Counted from the stretch's first letter, positions 7,832 to 17,175 are shown. The stretch: DNA of 61,054 nucleotides from Elusimicrobiota bacterium (GCA_016218575.1 JACRDN010000001.1:1-61054), one strand, 5' to 3'. Notes: generated by a model not told the origin, from the letters alone. Translations and numbers: made by a program.

Positions 7832-9874
7832 TTATAGCATAGGGATGATCTTTTTTAAGGAGAAGCGGCTCTCGAGGGCTAGGGCTTGGCCTGGCCTCAA
7901 GTAATAGCCTTTGCGGTAGAGCGTGAGTTCCTGCTTGACATCCCGGAAGCGCGAAAAAAGAGGCCTCCAAGCCCCCCCGAGCGCGGCCTGGGGCGCGCGC
8001 AGGTAGGAGTCCTCGCTCTTATTCTCAACCAAGACATAGTCGCGGCCGCGGTAGCGCCAACACCTCGCCTGAATGCCCTCGGGCCAAGGGAACGGGCTTA
8101 CCTCTAGGACACGTCCCTCATGAGGAATGGGCCCCAGGCGGCGCGTGAGCTCCGCGGCTCCGGAGGGCTGGGCCTCGGGGGACTCCCCGGCGCGCGCCAG
8201 AATCTTGGCCAGACGAGCCTCCTGGCGCCGGAATACCAAGCTGAGGGGCTCCGCCTCAAGAGCCATGCGGGCCTGGGCGAGCGCTTGCCTCAGGTATTGC
8301 CTGCGCCTCGCCTTATCCTGTCGGGACAAATCCATGTAGGCCGCGGACAGGCGCAGGCGGTAATCCGGGCGAGGGTCCCAGCACAATGCCCGTTCCAAGA
8401 GAGCCGGGCGCGCGACCAGGGGCGCGGCCTGGGCCTCGAGCGCGTGGAGGGCCGCCAGGCCGGGAAGAGCGGCGAGGGCTCCACCTCCTAGGCCAATACC
8501 ACAGAGAAAAAACTTCCAGAGCAACGCCCCTCCGCTCGCCGGCGGCCGTACACGGCCGCCGGCTTCCGGGCTCATGCAAGTTTCCGCGGCACCCATGAAT
8601 CCCAGGAGAATCAGGAAAAGGGCTACGTTGGCGGGAATGGCCAGGCTGAAATCCAACAGCCCGTGAATGAGGCAGGCGGCGACAGCGGCCAGGGCCGCTC
8701 CCAACAGACAGCGCATCTCCATCGAGGCGCAGAATATCCAGCGACGCAGCATGAAACGCAAGAACGAGGACAATCCCGCTATGTAAAGCCCGAAGCCGAT
8801 CGCTCCGGCCTCGATGAGGAGTTCGAGCCAATCGCTGTGGACATGAGCGGCGAGGCCCGCAACCCCGGGACTTTGGTAAAGGGGGAACGTCGCTCGGAAA
8901 GCCCCGAGCCCGGTCCCGAAAAAGGGATAGTCCATGAATAGCTCGAGCCCGCCCCGGTAAAGGGAGAACCGGGTCAGGACCGAGAAGTCCCAGGTCCCGG
9001 CTCTCACGCCGATCCAGGCCTTGGAAAAATAGGCCAGCCCCAGGAAACCGCAGGCCGCGACGCCAAGCGCCAGCCGTGAAGCCCGGCGCAGGCTTTCCCG
9101 CTCGATGAATTCCATGGATAAATAAGAGGCCAGACCCAACGCCGCGAGAAGAGAGATCGGGGCGCCGCGCGATCCCGTGGCGATGATCGCGGCTCCGATC
9201 AGGGAGAGAAGGCCCACGATCAGGGCCTTGTCGGCGGCTTCTCTGGCTCGCGCGCCGGGAAAGGGTGTTCGCCCCGGGGCTGCGATCCGCGCGGCCAAGA
9301 GCCCGCAGCCCATCAAGGCTGAGATCACGAGCATCCAGCCGGCGTGGTCGCGGTTGTAATACGGCCCGAAGGGCTTGTAGTCCTCGCTTACGGGACGCCA
9401 GCCGTAAATGGCGGAATTGCCATGGGACTGCTGCCACAAGCCGAGGCCGGACACCAGGGCCCCGGAGAGAAACAGGGCCCAGGCGAGTCCGCGCAGGCTC
9501 CTGCGGCTCTCGAAGGCCCGGGGCACGCTCCAGAGAATCGCCGCCCCCGCGGCCCATAGGACCAGGCTCTCGCGCGTGCCGTGGGCATAGGCCGTGAAGA
9601 GGAAGCTCGTCCGCGGGTCCACGGGAGAGCGGGCCTGGATCAGCTGCAGCCAGCCGAGCGCGCCAAACAGCAGGAAGGCGGGCAGGAAGGAGCGGTCAAG
9701 AAATCCCCGCCGCCCGCGCGGGCCGGAGAGGGCGCAAAAAAAAAGGCCCAGAAACGCCAGGATTTCGAGGAGGGCCAGGGGCAGGGGCTCGACGCAACCG
9801 AAAGCCAGGGGCCCGAGGAAGACGGCCGACAGCAGGCAGGCCCTCGACAGGAGGAGTGCGGTCCCCGGGATCAT
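7832..9874 (-). CDS. O-antigen ligase/polymerase family membrane protein (Wzy/WaaL type)
   Basis: 680 aa. About ten hydrophobic helices in the first ~440 residues with the Wzy_C-type periplasmic segment containing HSDWLELLIEAG, followed by a soluble C-terminal region of ~190 residues with helical repeat-like character. Polymerises undecaprenyl-linked repeats or ligates glycan to an acceptor on the periplasmic side; the two roles cannot be told apart here. The start ATG at 9874 overlaps the wzc stop as ATGA. The frame is open further upstream, but that part is only the shadow of wzc. A second member of the family lies at 21802-23169. Confidence 0.85.
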   Translation of the reverse strand: MIPGTALLLSRACLLSAVFLGPLAFGCVEPLPLALLEILAFLGLFFCALSGPRGRRGFLDRSFLPAFLLFGALGWLQLIQARSPVDPRTSFLFTAYAHGTRESLVLWAAGAAILWSVPRAFESRRSLRGLAWALFLSGALVSGLGLWQQSHGNSAIYGWRPVSEDYKPFGPYYNRDHAGWMLVISALMGCGLLAARIAAPGRTPFPGARAREAADKALIVGLLSLIGAAIIATGSRGAPISLLAALGLASYLSMEFIERESLRRASRLALGVAACGFLGLAYFSKAWIGVRAGTWDFSVLTRFSLYRGGLELFMDYPFFGTGLGAFRATFPLYQSPGVAGLAAHVHSDWLELLIEAGAIGFGLYIAGLSSFLRFMLRRWIFCASMEMRCLLGAALAAVAACLIHGLLDFSLAIPANVALFLILLGFMGAAETCMSPEAGGRVRPPASGGALLWKFFLCGIGLGGGALAALPGLAALHALEAQAAPLVARPALLERALCWDPRPDYRLRLSAAYMDLSRQDKARRRQYLRQALAQARMALEAEPLSLVFRRQEARLAKILARAGESPEAQPSGAAELTRRLGPIPHEGRVLEVSPFPWPEGIQARCWRYRGRDYVLVENKSEDSYLRAPQAALGGAWRPLFSRFRDVKQELTLYRKGYYLRPGQALALESRFSLKKIIPML

Positions 9875-11616
9875 GCGGCCTTGTTTTCTTGGGGCTGGGT
9901 CTTGTAGTGGCGGTAGTAGTGATAGTTCCCGTAATAGCCGGTCTTGCGGGAAACCCCGTTGATCACGACGCCGAGGATCTTGGGAACACTTCCCTTCAGG
10001 ATGTTGCAGGCCTTTCCGGCCAGACTCAAGTTCACGCTGCCAAAGCACGCCACGAACACCGCGGCGTCGGCCTCGCGGCCCCACAGCAGGGCGTCCGAAA
10101 CCGGGAAAATCGGAGTGCCGTCTATGATGATGCGGTCGTAATAGGCCTGGGCCCACCCCATCAAGGCCTTGATCCCCGGGGTGCTCAGAAGCTCGAGGGG
10201 ATTGGGGGGTATCTGGCCGCAGACCAGGACGTCCAAGTCGGGATTGTCCGTCTTCTGGACCAGCTCCGAGAGCTCGGCGGCATCCTTGCCGTGGGCCAGG
10301 AAATGCGTCAGCCCCCTCTCCGTGGAAAGACCGAAGGGCTTGTGCAGGTAGGGCCGCCTCATGTCCCCCTCGATGAGGAGGACCTTCTCCCCCACCAAGG
10401 TGAAGACGAACGCCAGATTGATCGCCAGGAATGACTTCCCCTCGCTTTGGTGGGTGCTCGTGATGAGGAGTCTCTTCATCTGCTGCCCGGCGGCCGCGAA
10501 GCCGATCATGGTCCTGATGTTCTTGATGGAGTCCGAGATGAAGGAATCCCGTGAGATCAGGAGCTGGCGGTAATCGTCGCCGGTGTCGCCCCGGAAGGCC
10601 GCGGATTTGGGCACGAAGCCGAGGAACGCCTGGCGCAGGACCTTCTCGACGTCCTCCTGGGAGTAAATGTTCCGGTCCATGTAGTCGAGCCCCAGCACCA
10701 TGACGCAGCCGATGATGAGGCCCGCGAGGATGGCGCTCGTCATCATCTTCTTCTTGTTGGGCTTATACGGAGACTGCGGAACCTCGGCCAAGTCTATGAT
10801 GCGGACGTTGTTGCTGATCATAAATCCCGAGAACTCGGCCTTCATGGACTCCACGTTCTTGCCGACTTCCTCCTCGATGCGCGCCTGGGTGGCCCTCATC
10901 TGAGACTTCAAGGCCACGATGTCGGGGTGCTGGGATGTGTAGCGCTGGGACAGCTCCTGGAGCCGGAACTTCAAGCCGTCGTAGTTGGAGTAAAGCTGCT
11001 GGACCACGGGGCTTTTGACCACCATGGGCAAGGTTTCGAGGCTTTTGGATTCCTCGCCGAAGCGCCCGAAGAAATTCTGGAGCATCTGCTTGGATATGAA
11101 GAGCTTGTCCTCCATGTTCTGCTTGACGTAGATCCCGGCGATGGCGTTGCTCACGCGCGCGGCCAGTTGGGGATCGTCGGAATCCACGGTGAGGTTGATC
11201 AGGCGCGTGGCCCGGATCGGGGTCACGGTCACAGCGCCTATAAGCTTGTCAAGGCCGTTGGGCTCGGCAAACTGCGGCGTGTTCATGAGGCCCAGGCTGT
11301 CGTAGGCCTTCTTGAGGAGGCTGCGGCTCTTGAGGAGCTTGAACTGGGTCTGATAATAGTCTTCGCCCGCGGTCTCGGATTTGACCGCCTCGTTGTAGCT
11401 GCGGGGGCTCACTTCCTTATCTATCAGGATGAGAGCCGTGGCCTGGTAGACCGGGATCATCTTCGAGGACTTCATCCCCATCCAGAAGCCCGACAGAAGG
11501 GCCGCGCAGAGCATGATCCAGGAGCGGCGCATCAGAAGGCTCGCGTAGTAGCTTATGTCGAAGCCCCCGGACCCGTCGGCCTCCTGGGAAGCGCTCGCCC
11601 CATCCTCGGTGATCAT
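9871..11616 (-). CDS. wzc: Wzc-like polysaccharide co-polymerase with BY-kinase domain
   Basis: 581 aa. A Wzz chain-length domain sits between TM1 (33-48) and TM2 (291-310), with the proline-rich motif before TM2 (VPQSPYKP). The cytoplasmic bacterial tyrosine kinase domain has Walker A TSTHQSEGKS (386-395), Walker A' LLIEGDMRRP (413-422, Glu for the first Asp) and Walker B IIIDGTP. The tail carries six tyrosines in 11 residues (561-571), the expected autophosphorylation cluster. Controls polymer length and export through Wza. Its ATG follows the wza stop directly. The intact Tyr cluster and P-loop lysine argue for an active kinase. Confidence 0.93.
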   Translation of the reverse strand: MITEDGASASQEADGSGGFDISYYASLLMRRSWIMLCAALLSGFWMGMKSSKMIPVYQATALILIDKEVSPRSYNEAVKSETAGEDYYQTQFKLLKSRSLLKKAYDSLGLMNTPQFAEPNGLDKLIGAVTVTPIRATRLINLTVDSDDPQLAARVSNAIAGIYVKQNMEDKLFISKQMLQNFFGRFGEESKSLETLPMVVKSPVVQQLYSNYDGLKFRLQELSQRYTSQHPDIVALKSQMRATQARIEEEVGKNVESMKAEFSGFMISNNVRIIDLAEVPQSPYKPNKKKMMTSAILAGLIIGCVMVLGLDYMDRNIYSQEDVEKVLRQAFLGFVPKSAAFRGDTGDDYRQLLISRDSFISDSIKNIRTMIGFAAAGQQMKRLLITSTHQSEGKSFLAINLAFVFTLVGEKVLLIEGDMRRPYLHKPFGLSTERGLTHFLAHGKDAAELSELVQKTDNPDLDVLVCGQIPPNPLELLSTPGIKALMGWAQAYYDRIIIDGTPIFPVSDALLWGREADAAVFVACFGSVNLSLAGKACNILKGSVPKILGVVINGVSRKTGYYGNYHYYRHYKTQPQENKAA

Positions 11617-12282
11617 CTAGAAAAGCCTCTCGGGGACGTAAACGATGTCGTTGGGCTGGAGAATGATGTCCTTGCTTTGCTCCCCCTTCTTCATCACGGC
11701 GGCCATGTCCACGATGAAGGTATGATCGCTCCTGTCGACCTTGCGGATAACCCGGGTCCTGTTCAAGGCGGCGTACGGGGTGAATCCCCCGGCCATGGTG
11801 ACCAGTTCCAGGATGGAAAGCGAGACTTCCGCCGAGAGAAGGTACGGGCCGGGCCTCTGCACCTCCCCCAAAATGTAAACCTGGCGGTTGGCGTACTCCT
11901 TGATGACGATGAACACTTCGGGATTCTTGAGGAATTTTCGGAGCTTGCGGCGCAGCATCCTCTCGGCCACGGAGGTATCCAAGCCCCCGATCTTGAGCCG
12001 GCCCAGGAGCGGGAAAACGATGGTGCCCTTGGGCCCCACGCGCACCACACGGTCCATGTCCTTCTCGCGGTAGAGGGTGATTTCGAGGAGATCTCCCGGG
12101 CTGATCTTATAGGAGCGCTCGCCCAGCTCCACCTTTTTGAGAAGACGGCTCAAGGCCGCGTCCTCCCGCTGGGAAGCAATGGCGGGGCCCTGGGCTGATT
12201 CGGATTCTCCCGTCGGAGGGGCGCTCGCGCAGGCGCCGTGGAATAGAAGCGCCGCGAGGAGAAAAAACCGCCGGAGACGCAT
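11617..12282 (-). CDS. wza: Wza-like polysaccharide export lipoprotein (OPX)
   Basis: 221 aa. Signal peptide with lipobox FHGAC (Cys18), a Poly_export domain beginning YKISPGDLLEI, then one SLBB domain (VYILGEVQRPG) ending at NDIVYVPERLF. It forms the periplasmic conduit between Wzc and the outer membrane. It is much shorter than E. coli Wza (379 aa) and has no C-terminal amphipathic helix that could form the outer-membrane pore. It probably needs a separate barrel; the candidate is the last gene of the same operon (4403-5935). First gene of its operon. Confidence 0.92.
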   Translation of the reverse strand: MRLRRFFLLAALLFHGACASAPPTGESESAQGPAIASQREDAALSRLLKKVELGERSYKISPGDLLEITLYREKDMDRVVRVGPKGTIVFPLLGRLKIGGLDTSVAERMLRRKLRKFLKNPEVFIVIKEYANRQVYILGEVQRPGPYLLSAEVSLSILELVTMAGGFTPYAALNRTRVIRKVDRSDHTFIVDMAAVMKKGEQSKDIILQPNDIVYVPERLF

Positions 12283-12290
12283 ATTGAGGA

Positions 12291-12319
12291 AGTGTAGGGG
12301 GAGCCCACTAAAAAATCAA
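12291..12319 (-). promoter_or_regulatory. Putative promoter of the wza-wzc export operon
   Basis: Minus strand: TTGATT (12314-12319), 17-base spacer, TACACT (12291-12296), then 8 bases to the wza ATG. Each box matches consensus at 4 of 6 positions. The -35 box overlaps the T-tract side of the terminator of the upstream operon. Implies a leaderless or near-leaderless wza mRNA. Confidence 0.4.
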
Positions 12320-12338
12320 GGCTTGATTTAACAAGCCT
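12308..12338 (-). terminator. Rho-independent terminator after the HAD-UbiA gene
   Basis: On the minus strand a perfect 7-bp stem AGGCTTG/CAAGCCT (12332-12338 with 12319-12325) with a 6-base loop is followed by TGATTTTTT. It begins 14 bases beyond the HAD-UbiA stop and separates that operon from wza. The only convincing intrinsic terminator found in the window. Confidence 0.8.
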
Positions 12339-12352
12339 GTAACAAGGAACTC

Positions 12353-13807
12353 TTAACTCGCCCAGTAAAGGACCGTGGCGCCAGCCGCGGCGATGATCCA
12401 GCTCACCTGGTCGCGCAGGGCGAAAACGACCGGATCGTAGCTCATGCGCCGGCGGCTGGTGATGAACCAGACGCGCAGTATCCAATATAGGAGCAGGGGG
12501 CAGATGAGCCACAGGAGCTCGGGCTGGCGATAGAGGGGGCGCACGCTGGGGCTCTCGATGTAGAGCGCGAACACGAGGGCGGCCAGGCACCCGGAGACCA
12601 CCCCCAAGTTGGACAGGAAGGAAATGTCCTGGGACTGATAGCCGCGCCCCGAGGCGCTTTCAGGGGATGCCGCGCGGAACATGAGCTCGGAAACTCTCTT
12701 GACCGTGGCCAGGCTCAGGAAAAGAAACATGGAGAACGAAAGCAGCCAGTTTGATATGGAAATCCCCGTGGCCGCCCCCCCGGCCAGGACCCTCAAAGTA
12801 TAGAGGCCGGCCAAGCACAGGATGTCGGCGATGATGAGCCTCTTAAGGTAGAAAGAGTAAAGCGTGGTGAGGGCGCAGTAGAGGAGCAGAAAATCGAGGA
12901 AGCCCGCGGGCAGAAGCGCTCCCAGGCCCAAGCCCGCGGCCAGAAGAAGAGGCATGAGGGCGAGCCCCGCCTCAAGCGGCAAGTCCCCGTTCGCCAAGGG
13001 CCTGCCGCTTCGTTCAGGATGGCCCCGGTCGGCTCCTAGGTCCAGCAAATCATTCAGGAGATACACGCTCGAGGCCGTGAGGCTGAAGGCGGCAAAGGCC
13101 AGGGCCGCCTGGACCAGCTTCTCGATTCGAAATATCTGGTGGGAGCTCAAGAGGCCGGCCACAACCAGGATATTTTTAGGCCACTGGTGGACGCGGATGG
13201 CTTTCACGACGGCGGAGGCAAGCCCGCGGGAGCCGTCGGCTATCTTGAGAATGGGAATCCCCCCGAGCCGGCCCTCGAACCTTCGGCCTCCGTTGACCAG
13301 AATCGCGCCTTTGGCCAAGCGCCAGACCGGCAAGTCGTCGGCCGCGTTGCCCGCGTAGAGGAAGCCTTTTCCCCCGAAAAGGCCGCGCAAAAACCGCGCC
13401 TTCTCCGCCCCGACCAGGTTGACCTTCCCATCGGAGGCGTAAACCCCCGAGAACAGGTCCAAGCCGGCCGCCACGGCCTCGGCGAGGCTCTTGTCGGCCC
13501 CGGTGACTAGTACGAGGCGGCGGCCAAGATCGGCCTCTTGCCTCAAATAGGATAGGAGAGCCTGGTTGTATGGCAATTGCGCCACATTCAGCTCCGCATG
13601 ACGGGCAAGTTCCTGCTTGAAGAAGGCCCTTCCCCGCGCCAGCCAAGCCGGAATCAGAAACAGGCGAGAGGGCCTACGATTCATGAGCCTGAGCAGGGCC
13701 TCGAACAGGGTGTCCGTCTTGACCACGGTCCCGTCCATGTCCACGCAGAGAGGCAGGCTTCTGTCTAGAAACCCCGCGGGCGTTCCCGTGGAGAATTCAA
13801 CGGCCAT
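12353..13807 (-). CDS. HAD-phosphatase/UbiA prenyltransferase fusion (polyprenyl-phosphate phosphoribosyltransferase-like)
   Basis: 484 aa. Residues 1-190 form a HAD hydrolase (DMDGT at 23-27, VTGAD, then GNAADD near 153). Residues 200-484 are a multi-helix UbiA domain with the Mg-diphosphate motif NDLLDLGAD (252-260) and a second conserved helix with YLKR...AD. The UbiA part resembles enzymes that attach 5-phosphoribose to polyprenyl phosphate (the mycobacterial Rv3806c type). The HAD part could then remove the 5-phosphate. This would give a lipid-linked pentose for GT-C enzymes. Overlaps the preceding GT-C gene by 11 bases; followed by a terminator. Substrate is inferred. Confidence 0.85.
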   Translation of the reverse strand: MAVEFSTGTPAGFLDRSLPLCVDMDGTVVKTDTLFEALLRLMNRRPSRLFLIPAWLARGRAFFKQELARHAELNVAQLPYNQALLSYLRQEADLGRRLVLVTGADKSLAEAVAAGLDLFSGVYASDGKVNLVGAEKARFLRGLFGGKGFLYAGNAADDLPVWRLAKGAILVNGGRRFEGRLGGIPILKIADGSRGLASAVVKAIRVHQWPKNILVVAGLLSSHQIFRIEKLVQAALAFAAFSLTASSVYLLNDLLDLGADRGHPERSGRPLANGDLPLEAGLALMPLLLAAGLGLGALLPAGFLDFLLLYCALTTLYSFYLKRLIIADILCLAGLYTLRVLAGGAATGISISNWLLSFSMFLFLSLATVKRVSELMFRAASPESASGRGYQSQDISFLSNLGVVSGCLAALVFALYIESPSVRPLYRQPELLWLICPLLLYWILRVWFITSRRRMSYDPVVFALRDQVSWIIAAAGATVLYWAS

Positions 13808-15308
13808 GGGGTCGCACCGGAGCGTAGACCTTCCCCTTCGCGAATTCTTTCTTCAGAACGAATAGGGAGGATGCCGCAATCATCGATTCAGGAATCAGAT
13901 TAGACCTCGAATCCCTCATCGCCGCGTAAACGATGATGCCGCCTTTCCCCAAGGATTTATGGAGGGCCGCGAGGATTTTTCCCGGATCGCCAAGGCGCTC
14001 CGGGAGATAGTGGCAGGGCCTGCCCGAGTAATAGAGGAGCACGTCCGCCGTGTTGCTGAATACCGGTCCCGCTCCGGCGAATGGCGGGGCGCCTTTCTTG
14101 GCGGCGATGATGATATCGGCTTGGCGCCATTTCTTGGCTCCGTACCCCACTCCCTGCGCGCGTAAGCGCAGATAGGCGACGTCCCGAGCGGTGTTGAGGG
14201 CGGGGAAAACGAGGAAAACCAGGGCCGCGGCGATCCGCGTCCGGAACCCGAAGCGCAGGCGCGCCCCGGCCAAGGCCGCGAGCGCCAGAACCGCCGGAAA
14301 TATCGGAGCCAAATACCGGCTGTGCAGCCAGTCCACCTGGGCGGTGAGGAAAATAGCGGTCGTCAGGACGAGATAGGCCGGGATGAAGGCACTGTAGGGG
14401 CCGCCATGGAAGTCCCCCTCTTGGAGCCCGCCTTGGCTCCAAGTCCGGCCGAGAATCGCGAGAGCCCCCGCCAGCAGGCCCAGGAACAGGAACGCGGCCG
14501 CCCGCGCCGGGAGAAAAGAAGGCAAAAACCAATAGGCCAGGCTTGAAACCGCGTCCCACGCGGCTTTCGTCCAGGTGTAGACGCAGACCCCGCGGTGGCC
14601 CGTCATGGTGCCGGTGAGCCGCACGTTGCGCAGCAGCCACAACCCGAGCGGCAAAGAGGCGCTCGCCCCGAACAGGGCCGCGGAAGAAAGTCTGTGCCCG
14701 CGCCCTCCCACCCCCCCTGCCGCGATCGCCAAGACCCCGCAGGCGATCGCGGCCACTCCGATATAGCGGGTCATGGAAGCGGCCGCTATGGCCGCCGCCC
14801 CCGCCAACAGCCAAGAGAGCTTTCCCGTCAAGATGATCCTCTCCTGGCAGAAAAGCCCCAGCAGGAGGAAAAATAAAAAAGGAGGCTCCGAAAACACGGA
14901 GTCATGCACCAGGAACATGGCCGGGGAGACCGCCATGGCAGCCCCGGCCAGCGCGGCCGCGGACAGGCCCCGCCCCTGTCGGTGGACGATCCAAGCGAGA
15001 ATCCAGGTATTGGAGAGGACGAAGGCCAGGTTGAGCCAGCGCGCCGCCGCCTCCATGCTCGCCCCGGGCCAGAGCGCGAGGAGGATGGGATAAATGGGAG
15101 GCCAGGTCGCCAAGGGCAGGGCCTGGGCCCGAGCGTCCCAGGGCAGGATGGACGAGGAGAATCCCAGGCCGGCCTTGAGATTAAGAGCGGCGGAAACGTA
15201 ATAAGTGGAGTCGGGAGTGGCGCCGATGCCGCATAACGCGAAAGCCGCGGCCAACAGGAGAAGATGGGCCATGCCGGGCGCGGCCAGAGCCAGGGTTTTC
15301 TTGCCCAT
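13797..15308 (-). CDS. Polytopic GT-C (GT39/ArnT-like) glycosyltransferase
   Basis: 503 aa with about ten predicted membrane helices and a soluble C-terminal ~100 residues. The first periplasmic loop has an acidic pair context (ATPDSTYY) where GT-C enzymes keep their catalytic Asp. Such enzymes transfer a sugar from a polyprenyl-phosphate donor on the periplasmic face. It lies between asnB (1-base gap) and the HAD-UbiA gene (11-base overlap), which may provide the donor. Similar proteins are encoded at 41442, 50473 and 56406. Acceptor unknown. Confidence 0.75.
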   Translation of the reverse strand: MGKKTLALAAPGMAHLLLLAAAFALCGIGATPDSTYYVSAALNLKAGLGFSSSILPWDARAQALPLATWPPIYPILLALWPGASMEAAARWLNLAFVLSNTWILAWIVHRQGRGLSAAALAGAAMAVSPAMFLVHDSVFSEPPFLFFLLLGLFCQERIILTGKLSWLLAGAAAIAAASMTRYIGVAAIACGVLAIAAGGVGGRGHRLSSAALFGASASLPLGLWLLRNVRLTGTMTGHRGVCVYTWTKAAWDAVSSLAYWFLPSFLPARAAAFLFLGLLAGALAILGRTWSQGGLQEGDFHGGPYSAFIPAYLVLTTAIFLTAQVDWLHSRYLAPIFPAVLALAALAGARLRFGFRTRIAAALVFLVFPALNTARDVAYLRLRAQGVGYGAKKWRQADIIIAAKKGAPPFAGAGPVFSNTADVLLYYSGRPCHYLPERLGDPGKILAALHKSLGKGGIIVYAAMRDSRSNLIPESMIAASSLFVLKKEFAKGKVYAPVRPHGR

Positions 15309-15309
15309 G

Positions 15310-17175
15310 TCAGCAGTCCATGGAGGCGTGCGCCAAAAGCCTGCGCGTCACCTGCTCCGCGCTCTCATGGAGGGAGAAAATCCTGCCGAACACCTCCACG
15401 GAGAGCAGTTTGGCCGCGAAGTAGGCGTTCCGGGCACAGGCCTCCTCGATCTCGGCCGAGGACAGCCTGAGAAGGCCCGCGACATAGCCCTGGGTAAAGC
15501 AGCCGGGGCGGACGCGCACGCTGCGGTGGCCGTACATGGGGAAACCGTTCTTGGACTTGAGCGCCAGCGCGCGGGGAATGACCCCGGCGGCCGCGCACCG
15601 CACCACGGCCTTGTCCAAGAGAAAAGGATGCCTCCAGTCGTGCAGCCTCCAGGTGCCCGACAGCTTCAGCTTGGCCGGCAGATTGACGGCCAGGCCGATC
15701 ACCGCCTCATCGAGGAACGGAAATCTCGACTCCACGCTCGCCCACATCCCCATGCGGTCGTTGCGATGCAGGAGGGAGCGCAGGTGGCCGCCCAAAAGAT
15801 GCAGGGCCTCGTATTGAAGCCTGGCCTGGCGCGGCGCCAGGAAGGGGAAGGCCTCGAGGGCCCGTTGAGGCCTGCGCTCGTGCTCGAAGCGGCGGGCCAG
15901 CCCCACCGCGAAATCGTCGGCCGTGCCTCCCGGGCCAGGAAGCACCAGCTCCCTTAAACGGGGGGAAACCCCGTAGATTTTCTCGAGAAGGCGCACGGGC
16001 AGCCTCAGCCATTTCATGCGGTGCTCGAGCACCGGCCGGGCATAACCCAGGAAGAGTTCATCAGAGCCCTCCCCCGTGAGAACGGGCTTGACCCCCTTTC
16101 CCCGGGCCAGGCGCGCCACCATCCCGAAGGGAATGGCGTTGGTGTGGGTCACTATGGGGCATTCGTAATGATAGGTCGCCTCGGCCCATTGGGACAGCAT
16201 CATCTCGGGCGAAAAGGGAGCCTCGTGCAAGGGCCTTCCCAGACTCGCGCTCAGGGCCTTGGCGTCCTCGTACTCGGAATGCGCGCCCAGGACATTGGCG
16301 GTAAACAGGCTGATCCGGGGATCGTGCCGGGCCGCTAGGCCCGCGATGAGGCCTGAATCCACCCCCCCGCTCACGAAAGCCCCGACCGGGACGTCGCTCA
16401 TGAGCATGGCCTTGACGCTGGCCTCAAGAGCCCGGGAAAACGTCGCGGCCGCCTCCCTCTCGGGCATGCGCTCCAGCTCCCTGTAGCGGCCCTCGTCCAC
16501 CTCGGAGGCCGCGCTGTAATAGCGCCGGACCTCGGGAGCCGCCCCGGCGCGACAGACGAGGTAGGTGCCGGGCTCCACGTTATGGACATCCTTGAAAACC
16601 GTCTCGCGGCCAGAGGCCTCGGCCATGCCGCCCAGGGCGAGCAAAGCCTGCGTCGGGTCGGGCTCCACCGCCGCCGCCGCGGCCAGGGCCTTGACCTCGG
16701 AGGCCCAGTACAGGCCCGACTCGCGCAGGGTCCAGGCCAAGGGCTTGATCCCCACCCGGTCGCGGCAGAGGTACACGGTCTTGTCCCTGAGATCGCAGAA
16801 GGCGAAGGCGAACATCCCCTTGATCCGGCGCAACGTGGCCTCGACTCCGAACAGGGCCAGGCTCTCGAAGAGAGCGACCGTGTCGGAACCGCCGCGGCAG
16901 GTTATCCCCCTATGCTCCAGGTCCCGGCGCAGCTCCAGGTGATTGTAGATCTCCCCGTTGTAAACCAAGGCGTAGTTCTCGCTCACGAAGGGCTGGCGCC
17001 CCGTTTCGGAGAGATCAAGGATGGAGAGGCGGTTATGGGCCAAGCCCAGGTTCCCCCTGGAGAAAAATCCCCGCTGGTCGGGGCCCCGGTGGCGCTGCTT
17101 ATCGGCCATGGCCCGCAAAAGCGCCTCGGAAACCGCCGCGCCGGGCTTAAGCAGGACTCCCGCGATGCCGCACAT
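15310..17175 (-). CDS. asnB: Asparagine synthetase-type glutamine amidotransferase (AsnB family)
   Basis: 621 aa, full length. It starts MCG, so Cys2 becomes the N-terminal nucleophile of the glutaminase domain, with HRGPD and NGEIYN motifs. The synthetase domain has the PP-loop SGGVDS and GEGSDELF. ATP-dependent amidation of a carboxylate using glutamine ammonia. In polysaccharide loci related enzymes amidate uronic acids (known for WbpS-like proteins), which is the favoured reading because four copies lie in this window. The ATG at 17175 overlaps the methyltransferase stop by one base; AGGAG lies 12 bases before it. Confidence 0.92.
   Translation of the reverse strand: MCGIAGVLLKPGAAVSEALLRAMADKQRHRGPDQRGFFSRGNLGLAHNRLSILDLSETGRQPFVSENYALVYNGEIYNHLELRRDLEHRGITCRGGSDTVALFESLALFGVEATLRRIKGMFAFAFCDLRDKTVYLCRDRVGIKPLAWTLRESGLYWASEVKALAAAAAVEPDPTQALLALGGMAEASGRETVFKDVHNVEPGTYLVCRAGAAPEVRRYYSAASEVDEGRYRELERMPEREAAATFSRALEASVKAMLMSDVPVGAFVSGGVDSGLIAGLAARHDPRISLFTANVLGAHSEYEDAKALSASLGRPLHEAPFSPEMMLSQWAEATYHYECPIVTHTNAIPFGMVARLARGKGVKPVLTGEGSDELFLGYARPVLEHRMKWLRLPVRLLEKIYGVSPRLRELVLPGPGGTADDFAVGLARRFEHERRPQRALEAFPFLAPRQARLQYEALHLLGGHLRSLLHRNDRMGMWASVESRFPFLDEAVIGLAVNLPAKLKLSGTWRLHDWRHPFLLDKAVVRCAAAGVIPRALALKSKNGFPMYGHRSVRVRPGCFTQGYVAGLLRLSSAEIEEACARNAYFAAKLLSVEVFGRIFSLHESAEQVTRRLLAHASMDC

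Noticed and set aside
6056-7837. 593-codon open frame on the plus strand opposite the dehydratase gene
   Set aside because: It is antisense to a gene with clear motifs, rich in Gly/Arg/His/Glu with no recognisable domain. Long antisense frames are expected at this GC content.
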